From the NCBI GenBank assembly GCA_947597925.1, contig CANQFA010000001.1:186001-250000 (forward strand): a stretch of DNA of 64,000 bases, read 5' to 3'. Position numbers and translations under genes: made by a program. Below, one piece after another: positions 20,492 through 29,321 of the stretch; the stretch's first letter is position 1; every line of letters starts with the position of its first letter. This DNA is from an uncultured Clostridia bacterium. Lineage in GTDB: Bacteria > Bacillota > Clostridia > Christensenellales > Borkfalkiaceae. Under the pieces are notes generated by a model. That model saw nothing but the letters and a program-made list of their open reading frames with translations, had not been told where the DNA came from and searched no databases.

Positions 20492-20782
20492 TTACAGGCT
20501 CTTCAGGAACTCATTGAGGAGGCGGCGCTGGTCGGGTGTGAGCGAGGCGAGCTTGTCGTCCTCGGCGGGCTTTTTGGTGGAGAAAAACTCCTCGATGGTG
20601 ATCCCCAGCCCCCAGCAGATATTGTCGATATATTCGATCGTGGGATTTTTCTCGCCGCGCTCGAGTTGGTAGATGTAGGTGGGCGAAACGCCTGCCAGAT
20701 TGGCAAGTGCGTTCTGTTTCAGGTGTCTTGCTTCTCTCAGTTCCCGAATGCGCTTTGCGACATCGTGCCGATCCATCCTCAT
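20492..20782 (-). CDS. XRE-family HTH regulator, divergent from the methyltransferase cassette (start 20776, 20782 or 20791)
   Basis: VAKRIRELREARHLKQNALANLAGVSPTYIYQLERGEKNPTIEYIDNICWGLGITIEEFF. Confidence 0.9.
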   Translation of the reverse strand: MRMDRHDVAKRIRELREARHLKQNALANLAGVSPTYIYQLERGEKNPTIEYIDNICWGLGITIEEFFSTKKPAEDDKLASLTPDQRRLLNEFLKSL

Positions 20783-20795
20783 TACCCCCAAAATT

Positions 20796-20878
20796 AAAAC
20801 TTTAGTTACAGTTTAAGCACATTTTTTGCCAAATATTAAAACTGTAGCGTTGACAAATTGAAACTATCGTGTTATAAT
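20796..20878 (+). promoter_or_regulatory. Consensus sigma-70 promoter overlapped by repeated operator-like half-sites
   Basis: TTGACA(20850-20855)-17-TATAAT(20873-20878); AAAACTTTAG 20796, AAAACTGTAG 20838, GAAACTATCG 20860. Confidence 0.75.
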
Positions 20879-20909
20879 TTTAACACTAAAATTCTAACAC
20901 GAGGGAATC

Positions 20910-21914
20910 ATGCCTGCCGACAGTTTGAGAAACGCGCGAAAAAACAAAGCGGACGAGTTTTACACCCAACTTTCGGATATCGAAGCCGAGCTCAAACACT
21001 ATAGGGAGCAGCTCCGCGGAAGGGTCATCTTCTGCAACTGCGACGACCCCTACGAGAGCAACTTTTTCCGCTACTTCGCCATGAATTTTAACTACCTGGG
21101 GCTCAAAAAGCTCATAGCGACCTGCTACGACCCCTCGCCGATCGCCCATACGCAGCTCTCCTTTTTCGACGAAGAAAAGGCCGTTCCGAACAGGAACCGC
21201 CGCGCCTATAAGATAGAGATCACCGAGGTGGGGGACTATAACGGCGACGGCGCGATAGACCTCGTCGATATCGAATGGCTCCTCAGGAATAAGAAAAATT
21301 CGCTGTCCCTCCTGAAGGGAAACGGCGACTTCCGCTCCGAGGAGTGCATCGCGCTGCTGAAAGAGGCGGATATCGTGGTGACCAACCCGCCCTTTTCGCT
21401 ATTCCGCGAGTATGTCGCGCAGCTCATGGAGCACAAGAAGAGGTTTTTGATCATCGGAAACAAAAACGCCATAACCTACAAAGAAATTTTTACCTTGATA
21501 CAGGCACAAAGACTTTGGATCGGCTATCGCAATATCAATGCGGATATGTGGTTTATTGTCCCCGAAAACTATAGCTACGAAAGGATCGTCGACGGAAAGA
21601 GGATCAAACACATCATGGGCTGTTGGTTTACAAATCTGGATACGTCCAAGCGCCACGAGGTCTTGCCTCTATATAAACGCTATACGCCCGAAGAATATCC
21701 CAAGTATGACAATTACGATGCCATTGAAGTGGGAAAAGTTTCGGACATCCCTTATGACTATGACGGCGTGATGGGCGTTCCTATCACCTTTCTTGATAAA
21801 TACAATCCCGAGCAATTTGAACTTGTTCGTTTTCGAAAGGGGAACGACGACAGAGATTTGTCGATCAATGGGAAATATCCGTATTTTAGAATTCTTATAA
21901 GGAGGAAATCATGA
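20910..21914 (+). CDS. EcoRI-family adenine-specific DNA methyltransferase
   Basis: NARKNKADEFYTQLSDIEAEL, NCDDPYESNFFRYFAMNF, catalytic VVTNPPFSLFREYV. Confidence 0.9.
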   Translation: MPADSLRNARKNKADEFYTQLSDIEAELKHYREQLRGRVIFCNCDDPYESNFFRYFAMNFNYLGLKKLIATCYDPSPIAHTQLSFFDEEKAVPNRNRRAYKIEITEVGDYNGDGAIDLVDIEWLLRNKKNSLSLLKGNGDFRSEECIALLKEADIVVTNPPFSLFREYVAQLMEHKKRFLIIGNKNAITYKEIFTLIQAQRLWIGYRNINADMWFIVPENYSYERIVDGKRIKHIMGCWFTNLDTSKRHEVLPLYKRYTPEEYPKYDNYDAIEVGKVSDIPYDYDGVMGVPITFLDKYNPEQFELVRFRKGNDDRDLSINGKYPYFRILIRRKS

Positions 21915-23011
21915 AAATCGAACTGCACGAGATCACGGTCGGCGAGATCGCCGAAAACTACATCGACAACGCCGAGGAGGGCGTGGTCGGCTACGGCGGC
22001 AAGCTCAACATCCGCCCCAAATATCAGCGCGAATTCGTCTATGACGAGAAGAAGCGCAATGCCGTCATCGACACCATCATGAAGGGCTTTCCGCTCAACG
22101 TCATGTATTGGGTCCGGAATGAAGACGGCACCTACGAAGTTCTGGACGGACAGCAGCGCACGGTGAGCTTTTTCCAATACGTAGAGGGGGACTTCTCTGT
22201 GGGCGAACGCTATTTTCATAGCCTCACGGAGTATGAGCGGCAGAAGATCCTCGACTATAAGGTCCTCGTCTATTTCTGCGAGGGGAATGACCGCGAGAAA
22301 CTCGATTGGTTCCGCATCATCAATATCGCGGGCGAAAAACTCACCGAACAGGAGCTCCGCAACGCGACCTACACGGGGCCGTGGCTCACACACGCGAAGT
22401 CCATTTTCAGCAAATCAAACTGCGCCGCATATCTCCTCGCGAAGGACTATGTAAGCGGTTCGCCCATCCGGCAGGAGATCCTGGAGACGGCGCTCGACTG
22501 GATGAGCAAGGGGGCAATCGAGGAGTATATGTCGGCCCATCAGCACGACCCCAATGCAAACGAGCTGTGGACCTATTTCCGAAACGTCATCGAGTGGGTG
22601 CAGCTGACCTTCCCGCGATACCGCTGGGAGATGAAGGGGATCGCTTGGGGCGGCCTGTATGACGAATTTCATGGGAAGACCTACGATACCGCGGCATTGG
22701 AACAAAAAATCGCCGTCCTCATGGCGGACGACGATGTGACGAGCAAGAAGGGGATATACCCCTATCTGCTGACGGGGAAGGAGAAGCTCCTGAATATCCG
22801 TGCCTTCACCGAGAGCCAGAAGCGACAGGTCTATGAACGGCAGGGCGGGGTCTGCCCCCATTGTGTGCGGGAGCACCGCGAGAAGACGCGCTATGCCTTT
22901 GACGAGATGGAGGGGGACCATATCACGCCGTGGTGCGAGGGCGGCAAGACCGTCCTCGAGAACCTGCAAATGCTCTGCAAGGAACACAACCGCCTGAAGA
23001 GCAGCCGCTGA
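21911..23011 (+). CDS. DUF262 domain protein with C-terminal HNH nuclease domain
   Basis: YQREFVYDEKKRNAVIDTIMKG and VLDGQQRT (DUF262 DGQQR); CPHC..EGDHITPWCEGGKTVLENLQMLCKEHNRLK (HNH); ATGA overlap with MTase. Confidence 0.92.
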   Translation: MKIELHEITVGEIAENYIDNAEEGVVGYGGKLNIRPKYQREFVYDEKKRNAVIDTIMKGFPLNVMYWVRNEDGTYEVLDGQQRTVSFFQYVEGDFSVGERYFHSLTEYERQKILDYKVLVYFCEGNDREKLDWFRIINIAGEKLTEQELRNATYTGPWLTHAKSIFSKSNCAAYLLAKDYVSGSPIRQEILETALDWMSKGAIEEYMSAHQHDPNANELWTYFRNVIEWVQLTFPRYRWEMKGIAWGGLYDEFHGKTYDTAALEQKIAVLMADDDVTSKKGIYPYLLTGKEKLLNIRAFTESQKRQVYERQGGVCPHCVREHREKTRYAFDEMEGDHITPWCEGGKTVLENLQMLCKEHNRLKSSR

Positions 23012-23157
23012 GTCCTTTGGGAACGATCAAACCCAACACGCCGAACAGCCGCAAAAGCCCTTTCCTCAACGGGACACCGTTTTTGCGGTCCTCGACTCCG
23101 TTGCGCGGGAGATCGATATAAATAGGGAAAAAATTCGCGTTTGCGTATCAAAACGAG

Positions 23158-23186
23158 TTGCTTTTTTCGGGCGGGCATGGTATACT
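23158..23186 (+). promoter_or_regulatory. Promoter of rpsB-tsf
   Basis: TTGCTT-17-TATACT. Confidence 0.7.
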
Positions 23187-23338
23187 TGAAAAGTCTGCAG
23201 GGCCGCCGTGCATCATTTTGGCCGTCGTGCGGGCAAATCCACATTCCGCGCCGTGCCGCACTCCGTGCTCCGTAAATCCTTTTCATGCGGGGCTCAGGCG
23301 GGATCTCATGCGGTGGGAAGAGGGAAAACGGAGGAATT

Positions 23339-24091
23339 ATGGCAGTTATCACCATGAAGCAGCTTCTCGAAGCGGGCGTCCATTTCGGACACCAGACGAG
23401 AAAGTGGAACCCCAAGATGAAGAAGTACATCTTCGCGGCCCGTCACGACATTCACATCATCGACCTCGAGACGACGGCAAAGCTTATCGAAGAGGCGTAT
23501 ACCTTCGTCGTGGAGTCCGTGAAGCAGGGCAAGAGCGTCCTCTTCGTGGGCACCAAGAAGCAGGCGCAGGACGCCATCAAGGAAGAGGCGGAGCGCTGCG
23601 GCCAGTACTATGTGAACTCCCGTTGGCTGGGCGGCACGCTCACCAACTTCAAGACCATCCGCTCCCGCATCGACTATCTCGAAAAGCTCGAGAGAATGGA
23701 GCAGAGCGGAGAATTCGATCTCCTTCCCAAGAAGGAGGTTCTGGGGCTCAAGAAGGAGATGGCGAAGCTGCAGGAAAATCTCGGCGGCATCAAGACCATG
23801 CGGGGCATGCCCGGCATCATGTTTGTCGTCGACCCGCACAATGAAGACATCGCCGTCGCCGAAGCGCGCAAGATGCACGTGCCGATCGTCGCCATCACCG
23901 ATACCAACTGCGATCCCGACCTCATCGACTATGTGATCCCCGGGAACGACGACGCCATCCGCGCCATCAAGCTCATCTCCTCCGTCATCGCGAATGCGGT
24001 CATCGAGGCGAACCAGGGCGAGACGCCCGTCGTCGCAGAAGAGACGGAAGAGCCCAAGGATGCCGAGGAAACTGCGGCAAGCGAAGAATAA
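23339..24091 (+). CDS. rpsB: 30S ribosomal protein S2
   Basis: [34 protein letters not shown] upstream of ATG 23339. Confidence 0.98.
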   Translation: MAVITMKQLLEAGVHFGHQTRKWNPKMKKYIFAARHDIHIIDLETTAKLIEEAYTFVVESVKQGKSVLFVGTKKQAQDAIKEEAERCGQYYVNSRWLGGTLTNFKTIRSRIDYLEKLERMEQSGEFDLLPKKEVLGLKKEMAKLQENLGGIKTMRGMPGIMFVVDPHNEDIAVAEARKMHVPIVAITDTNCDPDLIDYVIPGNDDAIRAIKLISSVIANAVIEANQGETPVVAEETEEPKDAEETAASEE

Positions 24092-24118
24092 TCGAAAATA
24101 TCCAATGGAGGAACCAAA

Positions 24119-25045
24119 ATGGCTGAATTTACCGCAAAGGACGTAATGAAACTGCGCGAACAGACGGGCGCAGGCATGATGGATTGCAAGAAGGCACTCA
24201 CCGATGCCGACGGCGATTTCGAAAAGGCGGGGGAGCTTCTCCGTGAGCGCGGCATTGCAAAGGCCGCAAAGCGCGCCTCCAAGGTCGCGGCAGAGGGCGT
24301 GGTCTATGCCCTCGTCGACGGGAAGAAGGGCGTCCTCGAAGAGATCAACTGCGAGTCCGACTTCGTCGCCAACGGCGAGAAGTTCCGCGCGCTCGCAGAA
24401 GTCATCGCCCGCCAGATCCTCGCCTCGGGTGCGAAGGACGTTTCCGAGCTCCTCGCCTCGGACATGGGTGGGGGCAAGACGGTCGAGACCTACATCTCCG
24501 AGCAGACGGGCGTCATCGGCGAAAAGATCGCCGTGCGCAGATTTGTCGTGTGCGAGACGGAGGGGTTCCTCGAGACCTACATCCACATGGGCGGCACGCT
24601 GGGCGTCATGCTCGACTTCGCCTGCGCCGAGACCGCAGAAGTCAAGGAGCTCGCGCATAACCTTGCGCTGCACACCGCATTCACCAAGCCCGCTTACCTC
24701 GCGGCCGAGGATGTCTCCGAGGAGACCATTGCCAAGGAGCGCGCTATCCTCATGCAGGAAGTCCGCAACGACGAGAAGATGGCAAATAAGCCCGAGAAGG
24801 TCATCGAGGGCATCGTGCAGGGCAAGCTCAAGAAGTTCTACGAGGAGAACTGCCTCCTCGAGCAGAAGTTCATCAAGGACGACAAGGTGACTGTGAAGCA
24901 GCTCATCGCCTCCGTCTCCAAGGAGACCGGCGTGCCCATCACCCTGAAATCCTTCGTGTTCTTCGTACGCGGCGAAGGCATCGAGAAGAAGTCCGAAGAC
25001 CTCGCCGAGGAAGTTGCCAAGCAGGTCCGGGCAGCAAAGAAATAA
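24119..25045 (+). CDS. tsf: Elongation factor Ts
   Basis: LREQTGAGMMDCKKALTDADGDFEKA. Confidence 0.98.
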   Translation: MAEFTAKDVMKLREQTGAGMMDCKKALTDADGDFEKAGELLRERGIAKAAKRASKVAAEGVVYALVDGKKGVLEEINCESDFVANGEKFRALAEVIARQILASGAKDVSELLASDMGGGKTVETYISEQTGVIGEKIAVRRFVVCETEGFLETYIHMGGTLGVMLDFACAETAEVKELAHNLALHTAFTKPAYLAAEDVSEETIAKERAILMQEVRNDEKMANKPEKVIEGIVQGKLKKFYEENCLLEQKFIKDDKVTVKQLIASVSKETGVPITLKSFVFFVRGEGIEKKSEDLAEEVAKQVRAAKK

Positions 25046-25059
25046 CCTATTCTGTCGAA

Positions 25060-25085
25060 GAGGCGGGCTCACCCCGCCTTTTCTT
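25060..25085 (+). terminator. Intrinsic terminator 3' of tsf
   Basis: AGGCGGGCTCACCCCGCCTTTTCTTTTT. Confidence 0.75.
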
Positions 25086-25138
25086 TTTGCCGAAAAACTC
25101 TTTTTGCCTTCCTGTCACCATATTTATTTTGGAAATTC

Positions 25139-25167
25139 TTGCTTTTTTTGCCCATCTATGCTATACT
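25139..25167 (+). promoter_or_regulatory. Promoter of pyrH
   Basis: TTGCTT-17-TATACT. Confidence 0.7.
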
Positions 25168-25193
25168 GTTAAAAAGGCCAAAAGGAGCGACAT

Positions 25194-25904
25194 ATGCAGG
25201 CAAAGTACAAGCGCATCCTTCTCAAACTCTCGGGCGAGGCGCTCGCAGGGGAGCAGCGCTTCGGCATCAACGAAGAGGTCATTGCGGGCGTCGTGGATCA
25301 GCTCGTCAAGGTCCATGAGATGGGGGTGGATATCGCCCTCGTGATAGGCGGCGGAAATTTCTGGCGCGGGAGACAGGGGACCAATATGGACCGTACGACG
25401 GCCGACCACATGGGCATGCTCGCGACGGTCATCAACTCGCTCGCCATGATGGATGCCATCGAGCGGCGGGGCATTCCCACCCGCGTGCAGACCGCCCTCA
25501 ACATGATCTCGGTCGCCGAGCCCTATATCCTCAGAAAGGCCCTCCATCACTTCGAAAAGGGGCGCATCGTCATCATGGCGTGCGGCACGGGCAATCCCTA
25601 CTGCTCCACCGACACCGCGGCGGCACAGCGCGCCTGCGAAATAGATGCCGACGTCCTGCTCATGGCGAAGAACGTGGACGGCATCTACGACAGCGACCCC
25701 CGCACCAATCCCAATGCCAAAAAGTACGACCACATCACCTTCCGCGACGTCGTCTCGGGCGGGCTCAAGGCAATGGATGCGACCGCCGCGACGATGTGCA
25801 TGGAAAACAATGTCCCCGTGCTCGCCTTTGCCCTCGGGGAAAAGGATTCCGTCATCCGCGCGGTCTGCGGAGAGCAGCTCGGCACCCTCATTTCCAACGA
25901 ATAA
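25194..25904 (+). CDS. pyrH: UMP kinase
   Basis: YKRILLKLSGEALAGE, VIGGGNFWRG, ATAATMCMENNVPVLAF. Confidence 0.98.
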   Translation: MQAKYKRILLKLSGEALAGEQRFGINEEVIAGVVDQLVKVHEMGVDIALVIGGGNFWRGRQGTNMDRTTADHMGMLATVINSLAMMDAIERRGIPTRVQTALNMISVAEPYILRKALHHFEKGRIVIMACGTGNPYCSTDTAAAQRACEIDADVLLMAKNVDGIYDSDPRTNPNAKKYDHITFRDVVSGGLKAMDATAATMCMENNVPVLAFALGEKDSVIRAVCGEQLGTLISNE

Positions 25905-25935
25905 AATCTCCCCGAAGGGGGAAAAGGAGAATAGT

Positions 25936-26508
25936 ATGATTGAGAACGAAAAGATAGAAGAGATCTTCCTTACGCTGGAGGAAAGACTCGACAAGACGGT
26001 GAGCGTCCTCCGTGACAGCTTTGCCGCCATCCGTGCGGGAAGAGCCAATCCTCATATTCTCGACAAGCTTCAGGTGGAGGCCTACGGCATGATGTCGCCC
26101 ATCCATCAGCTCGGGAATATCGCGGTCGCCGATGCGCGCTGCCTCGTCATCAGCCCGTGGGATAAGTCTCTCCTGAAGGCCATGGAAAAGGCCATCCTCG
26201 CCTCCGATATCGGCATCACGCCCGCAAACGACGGCTCGGTCATCCGCCTCGTCTTCCCCGAACTCACCGAGGAGCGCAGAAAGGAGCTCGTCAAGCAGGT
26301 GCGCAAGATGGGGGAGGAGTCCAAGGTGGCGGCCCGCAACATTCGCCGCGACGCCATGGAGGCCCTCAAGAAGATGAAGACCGCCAAGGAGATCTCCGAA
26401 GACGAGAGCAAGAATTCGGAGATAGACGTGGAGGAGACCATCACCAAGACGATGGGCGAGATCGACAAGATCGTCGCCGCCAAGGAAAAGGAGCTCCTGA
26501 CCATTTGA
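25936..26508 (+). CDS. frr: Ribosome recycling factor
   Basis: TVSVLRDSFAAIRAGRANPHILDKLQVEAYG. Confidence 0.97.
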   Translation: MIENEKIEEIFLTLEERLDKTVSVLRDSFAAIRAGRANPHILDKLQVEAYGMMSPIHQLGNIAVADARCLVISPWDKSLLKAMEKAILASDIGITPANDGSVIRLVFPELTEERRKELVKQVRKMGEESKVAARNIRRDAMEALKKMKTAKEISEDESKNSEIDVEETITKTMGEIDKIVAAKEKELLTI

Positions 26509-27176
26509 TCCCCCGCCACGTCGCCATCATCATGGACGGAAACGGGCGCTGGGCCATAAGGCGCCTCCTTCCGCGCACGGCAGGACACCGTGCGGGCATG
26601 CAGCGCATGACGGAGCTCGTGCGGGAGATCTTTTCGCGCGGGGTGGAGTATTGCACGCTCTTTGCCCTCTCTGCGGAGAACCTGCAGCGTCCCCGCGAGG
26701 AGCTCGACGCCCTCTATGCCCTCTTCTCGGAATATTTCGACAGGGAGGCCGCTCGTCTGAAGGAAGGGGATATCTCCGTGCGTGCAATAGGCGACCTCTC
26801 CCTCCTGCCCGAGACGGTCTCCGAAAGTGTGCGCGCCGCCGAGGAAATGACCGCGGGCGGAGAGAAAAAACTTGCCGTCGCCCTCGCCTACGGGGGGAGA
26901 CAGGACCTCGTCGCCGCCTGCAACCGTGCAGTGGCGAAGGGGGAGGAAGTCACGCCGGAGACCTTCGCCTCCATGCTCTCCACGGGGGGCATGCCCGAGG
27001 TCGACCTCCTCATCCGAACGGGAAAGGAAAAGCGTCTTTCCAATTTTCTGCTCTTCGAAGCGGCTTATGCCGAACTTTGGTTTTCCGACAAACTCTTCCC
27101 CGACTTCACCGCGCGCGACCTCGACAGGGCGCTTGCGGAATATGCAAGGCGGGAGAGGCGGTTCGGGAATATCTGA
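26505..27176 (+). CDS. uppS: Isoprenyl transferase (undecaprenyl diphosphate synthase), TTG start
   Basis: RHVAIIMDGNGRWA, GHRAG; TTGA overlap with frr stop. Confidence 0.95.
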   Translation: MIPRHVAIIMDGNGRWAIRRLLPRTAGHRAGMQRMTELVREIFSRGVEYCTLFALSAENLQRPREELDALYALFSEYFDREAARLKEGDISVRAIGDLSLLPETVSESVRAAEEMTAGGEKKLAVALAYGGRQDLVAACNRAVAKGEEVTPETFASMLSTGGMPEVDLLIRTGKEKRLSNFLLFEAAYAELWFSDKLFPDFTARDLDRALAEYARRERRFGNI

Positions 27177-27185
27177 GGCAAAACT

Positions 27186-28181
27186 ATGGACGATTTCAAC
27201 GAACAAAAAAAGGGCCCGAGCAACATGACGCTGCGCGTCATCACGGGGTTCTGGCTCATGGGCATCCTGCTCGCGGCCTTCTTCCTGAAGATCTTCGTGA
27301 GCAAGCTCTTTTTCGACCTCATCCTCGTGCTCATGGCGGGATTCGGGACATGGGAGATGCTCCGCGCCTTCTCGGACAAGATCCACATTTCGCAGAAGGT
27401 AGTGGTCATGATCTTTGCGGTGCTCATCATCATCGTGTATGCCGTGAGCGATTTCTACTTCGCGGATATCTTGCATGTGCATATCCCCGGCGACGGCGAG
27501 ACCATCGGGACGGTGGAGGGGCGAAATTATGCCCTGCACATCACCCTCGTCTTCTTCATCGCGGGCGTCTCCATCCTGCTCGCCTTCCTCGTCTTTGCAC
27601 ATGAAAATATCACGCTCGAGTCGACGGGCTATGCCCTCTTCTCGTACATCTATCCCTCCCTCCTCCTGCTCGTCGTCTCCATCACCAACCACCTCGAGTA
27701 CTTCTCGGAGATCGGCGTGCTCTTCATCTTCGTGGTGCCCGCCTTTGCGGATTCCTTCGCCATGCTCACGGGCAAGGCGCTCGGGAAGAGGCTTCCCTTG
27801 AAGATCGCGCCCAATATCTCGCCCAAAAAGACCCTCGTGGGCACCGTGGGCGGGCTCGTCGGCGGCGGCGTGGGGGCACTCGCCATCTTCTTCGTGCTCT
27901 ATGGGCTCAACTTTATCGAGTCGGTGGCGTTCGCGGGTGACTATGCGCTCAACCTCGACGTGCTGCTCTTCGTGGGACTGGGCATCTTTACGGCGGCCTT
28001 TTCGCAGTTCGGCGATCTTGTGGAGAGCGCCATCAAGCGCAAGCTCGACATCAAGGACATGGGACATATCCTGCCGGGGCACGGCGGAGTACTGGACCGC
28101 ATCGACAGCGCGCTCTTTGCCTCCCTCGTCGTATGTATCGTCATCGTGCTTCGGCTCATGATTCGCGTCTATTTTGCATAA
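27186..28181 (+). CDS. cdsA: Phosphatidate cytidylyltransferase
   Basis: PNISPKKTLVGTVGGLVGG, SAIKRKLDIKDMGHILPGHGGVLDRIDS. Confidence 0.95.
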   Translation: MDDFNEQKKGPSNMTLRVITGFWLMGILLAAFFLKIFVSKLFFDLILVLMAGFGTWEMLRAFSDKIHISQKVVVMIFAVLIIIVYAVSDFYFADILHVHIPGDGETIGTVEGRNYALHITLVFFIAGVSILLAFLVFAHENITLESTGYALFSYIYPSLLLLVVSITNHLEYFSEIGVLFIFVVPAFADSFAMLTGKALGKRLPLKIAPNISPKKTLVGTVGGLVGGGVGALAIFFVLYGLNFIESVAFAGDYALNLDVLLFVGLGIFTAAFSQFGDLVESAIKRKLDIKDMGHILPGHGGVLDRIDSALFASLVVCIVIVLRLMIRVYFA

Positions 28182-28199
28182 ATTAAGATAACGGAAGAG

Positions 28200-28225
28200 A
28201 TCGCCCGCCCATGCGGGCGATTTTA
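28200..28225 (+). terminator. Hairpin (terminator or attenuator) between cdsA and dxr
   Basis: ATCGCCCGCCCATGCGGGCGAT followed by TTTAT, ~15 nt before dxr ATG. Confidence 0.5.
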
Positions 28226-28235
28226 TGAGGTCGCT

Positions 28236-29321
28236 ATGGTAAAGATCTCCCTCATAGGATGTACGGGAAGCATCGGGGAGCAGGTCCTGCGCGTGGTGCG
28301 CAGCTACCCCGAGCGCTTTTCGGTATGCGCTCTCGCGGCAAACCGCCGCAGTGAGAGGGCAGAGGCCCTCCTCGAGGAATTTCGCCCGCAATGCGCCTAC
28401 TTCGCATCGGAGGGCGGTACCATGCCCGAGGAGCTCTTCTCGGAATGCGATGTCGCCTTTATCGCGGCGAGCGGATTTTGCGGCCTCGGGTATACCCTCG
28501 CCGCCATCCGTGCGGGGAAAAAAGTCGCCCTCGCCAACAAGGAATCTCTCGTCGTGGGCGGCGCCCTCGTCACGGAGGCGCTGGAAAGGGGGCACGCGGA
28601 GCTCATCCCCGTGGACTCCGAGCACTCCGCCATCTTTCAGGCGCTCGGCATGCGGCGGGATGCGAAGTTCGAGAAGCTCATATTGACCGCGAGCGGGGGA
28701 CCCTTTTCCCGCCTTTCGGAGGAGGAGCTAAAGGGGGTCACGCCCGCCGAGGCCCTCCGCCATCCCACGTGGAAGATGGGGCCGAAGATCACGGTGGACA
28801 GCGCCACCCTCCTCAACAAGGGATATGAAGTCATTGAGGCAAAATGGCTATATGGGGTCGATTTTTCCGCCATTGAGACGGTGATGCACCCCGAGAGCAT
28901 CGTGCATTCCCTCGTCGCCTTCCGCGACGGCGCCATGCTCGCCCAGCTCGGCTATCCCGACATGCGCATCCCCATCCAGCTCGCGCTCACCTGCCCCGAC
29001 CGCCTGCCCTGTGCGCCGCAGCTCGACCTCGCGAAGGTGGGTACGCTGCACTTTTCGCCCCTCCCCGTGGAGCGCTTCCCCTGCTTCGAACTCGCCCTCG
29101 AGGCGGGAAAGCGGGGCGGCACGGCACCCGCCGTCCTGAACGGTGCCGCCGAGGAGGCCGTCTGCGCCTTCCTGCGGGAGGAGATCTCCTTCCCCCGCAT
29201 CGCCGAGACGATCGCCCATGCCCTCGACCGCATCCCCGTGGGGAGGGGAGAGGAGTACGGCGAGCTCGAAGAGGCAGACCGCGCGGCGCGCATTGCCGCA
29301 AAGGAATTTATCTATGGCTGA
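28236..29321 (+). CDS. dxr: 1-deoxy-D-xylulose-5-phosphate reductoisomerase
   Basis: ISLIGCTGSIGEQ, ALANKESLVVGG, PVDSEHSAIFQ. Confidence 0.97.
   Translation: MVKISLIGCTGSIGEQVLRVVRSYPERFSVCALAANRRSERAEALLEEFRPQCAYFASEGGTMPEELFSECDVAFIAASGFCGLGYTLAAIRAGKKVALANKESLVVGGALVTEALERGHAELIPVDSEHSAIFQALGMRRDAKFEKLILTASGGPFSRLSEEELKGVTPAEALRHPTWKMGPKITVDSATLLNKGYEVIEAKWLYGVDFSAIETVMHPESIVHSLVAFRDGAMLAQLGYPDMRIPIQLALTCPDRLPCAPQLDLAKVGTLHFSPLPVERFPCFELALEAGKRGGTAPAVLNGAAEEAVCAFLREEISFPRIAETIAHALDRIPVGRGEEYGELEEADRAARIAAKEFIYG

Noticed and set aside
26106-28625. 839-aa minus-strand ORF across frr-uppS-cdsA-dxr
   Set aside because: Spans several well-supported plus-strand genes; antisense composition artefact.
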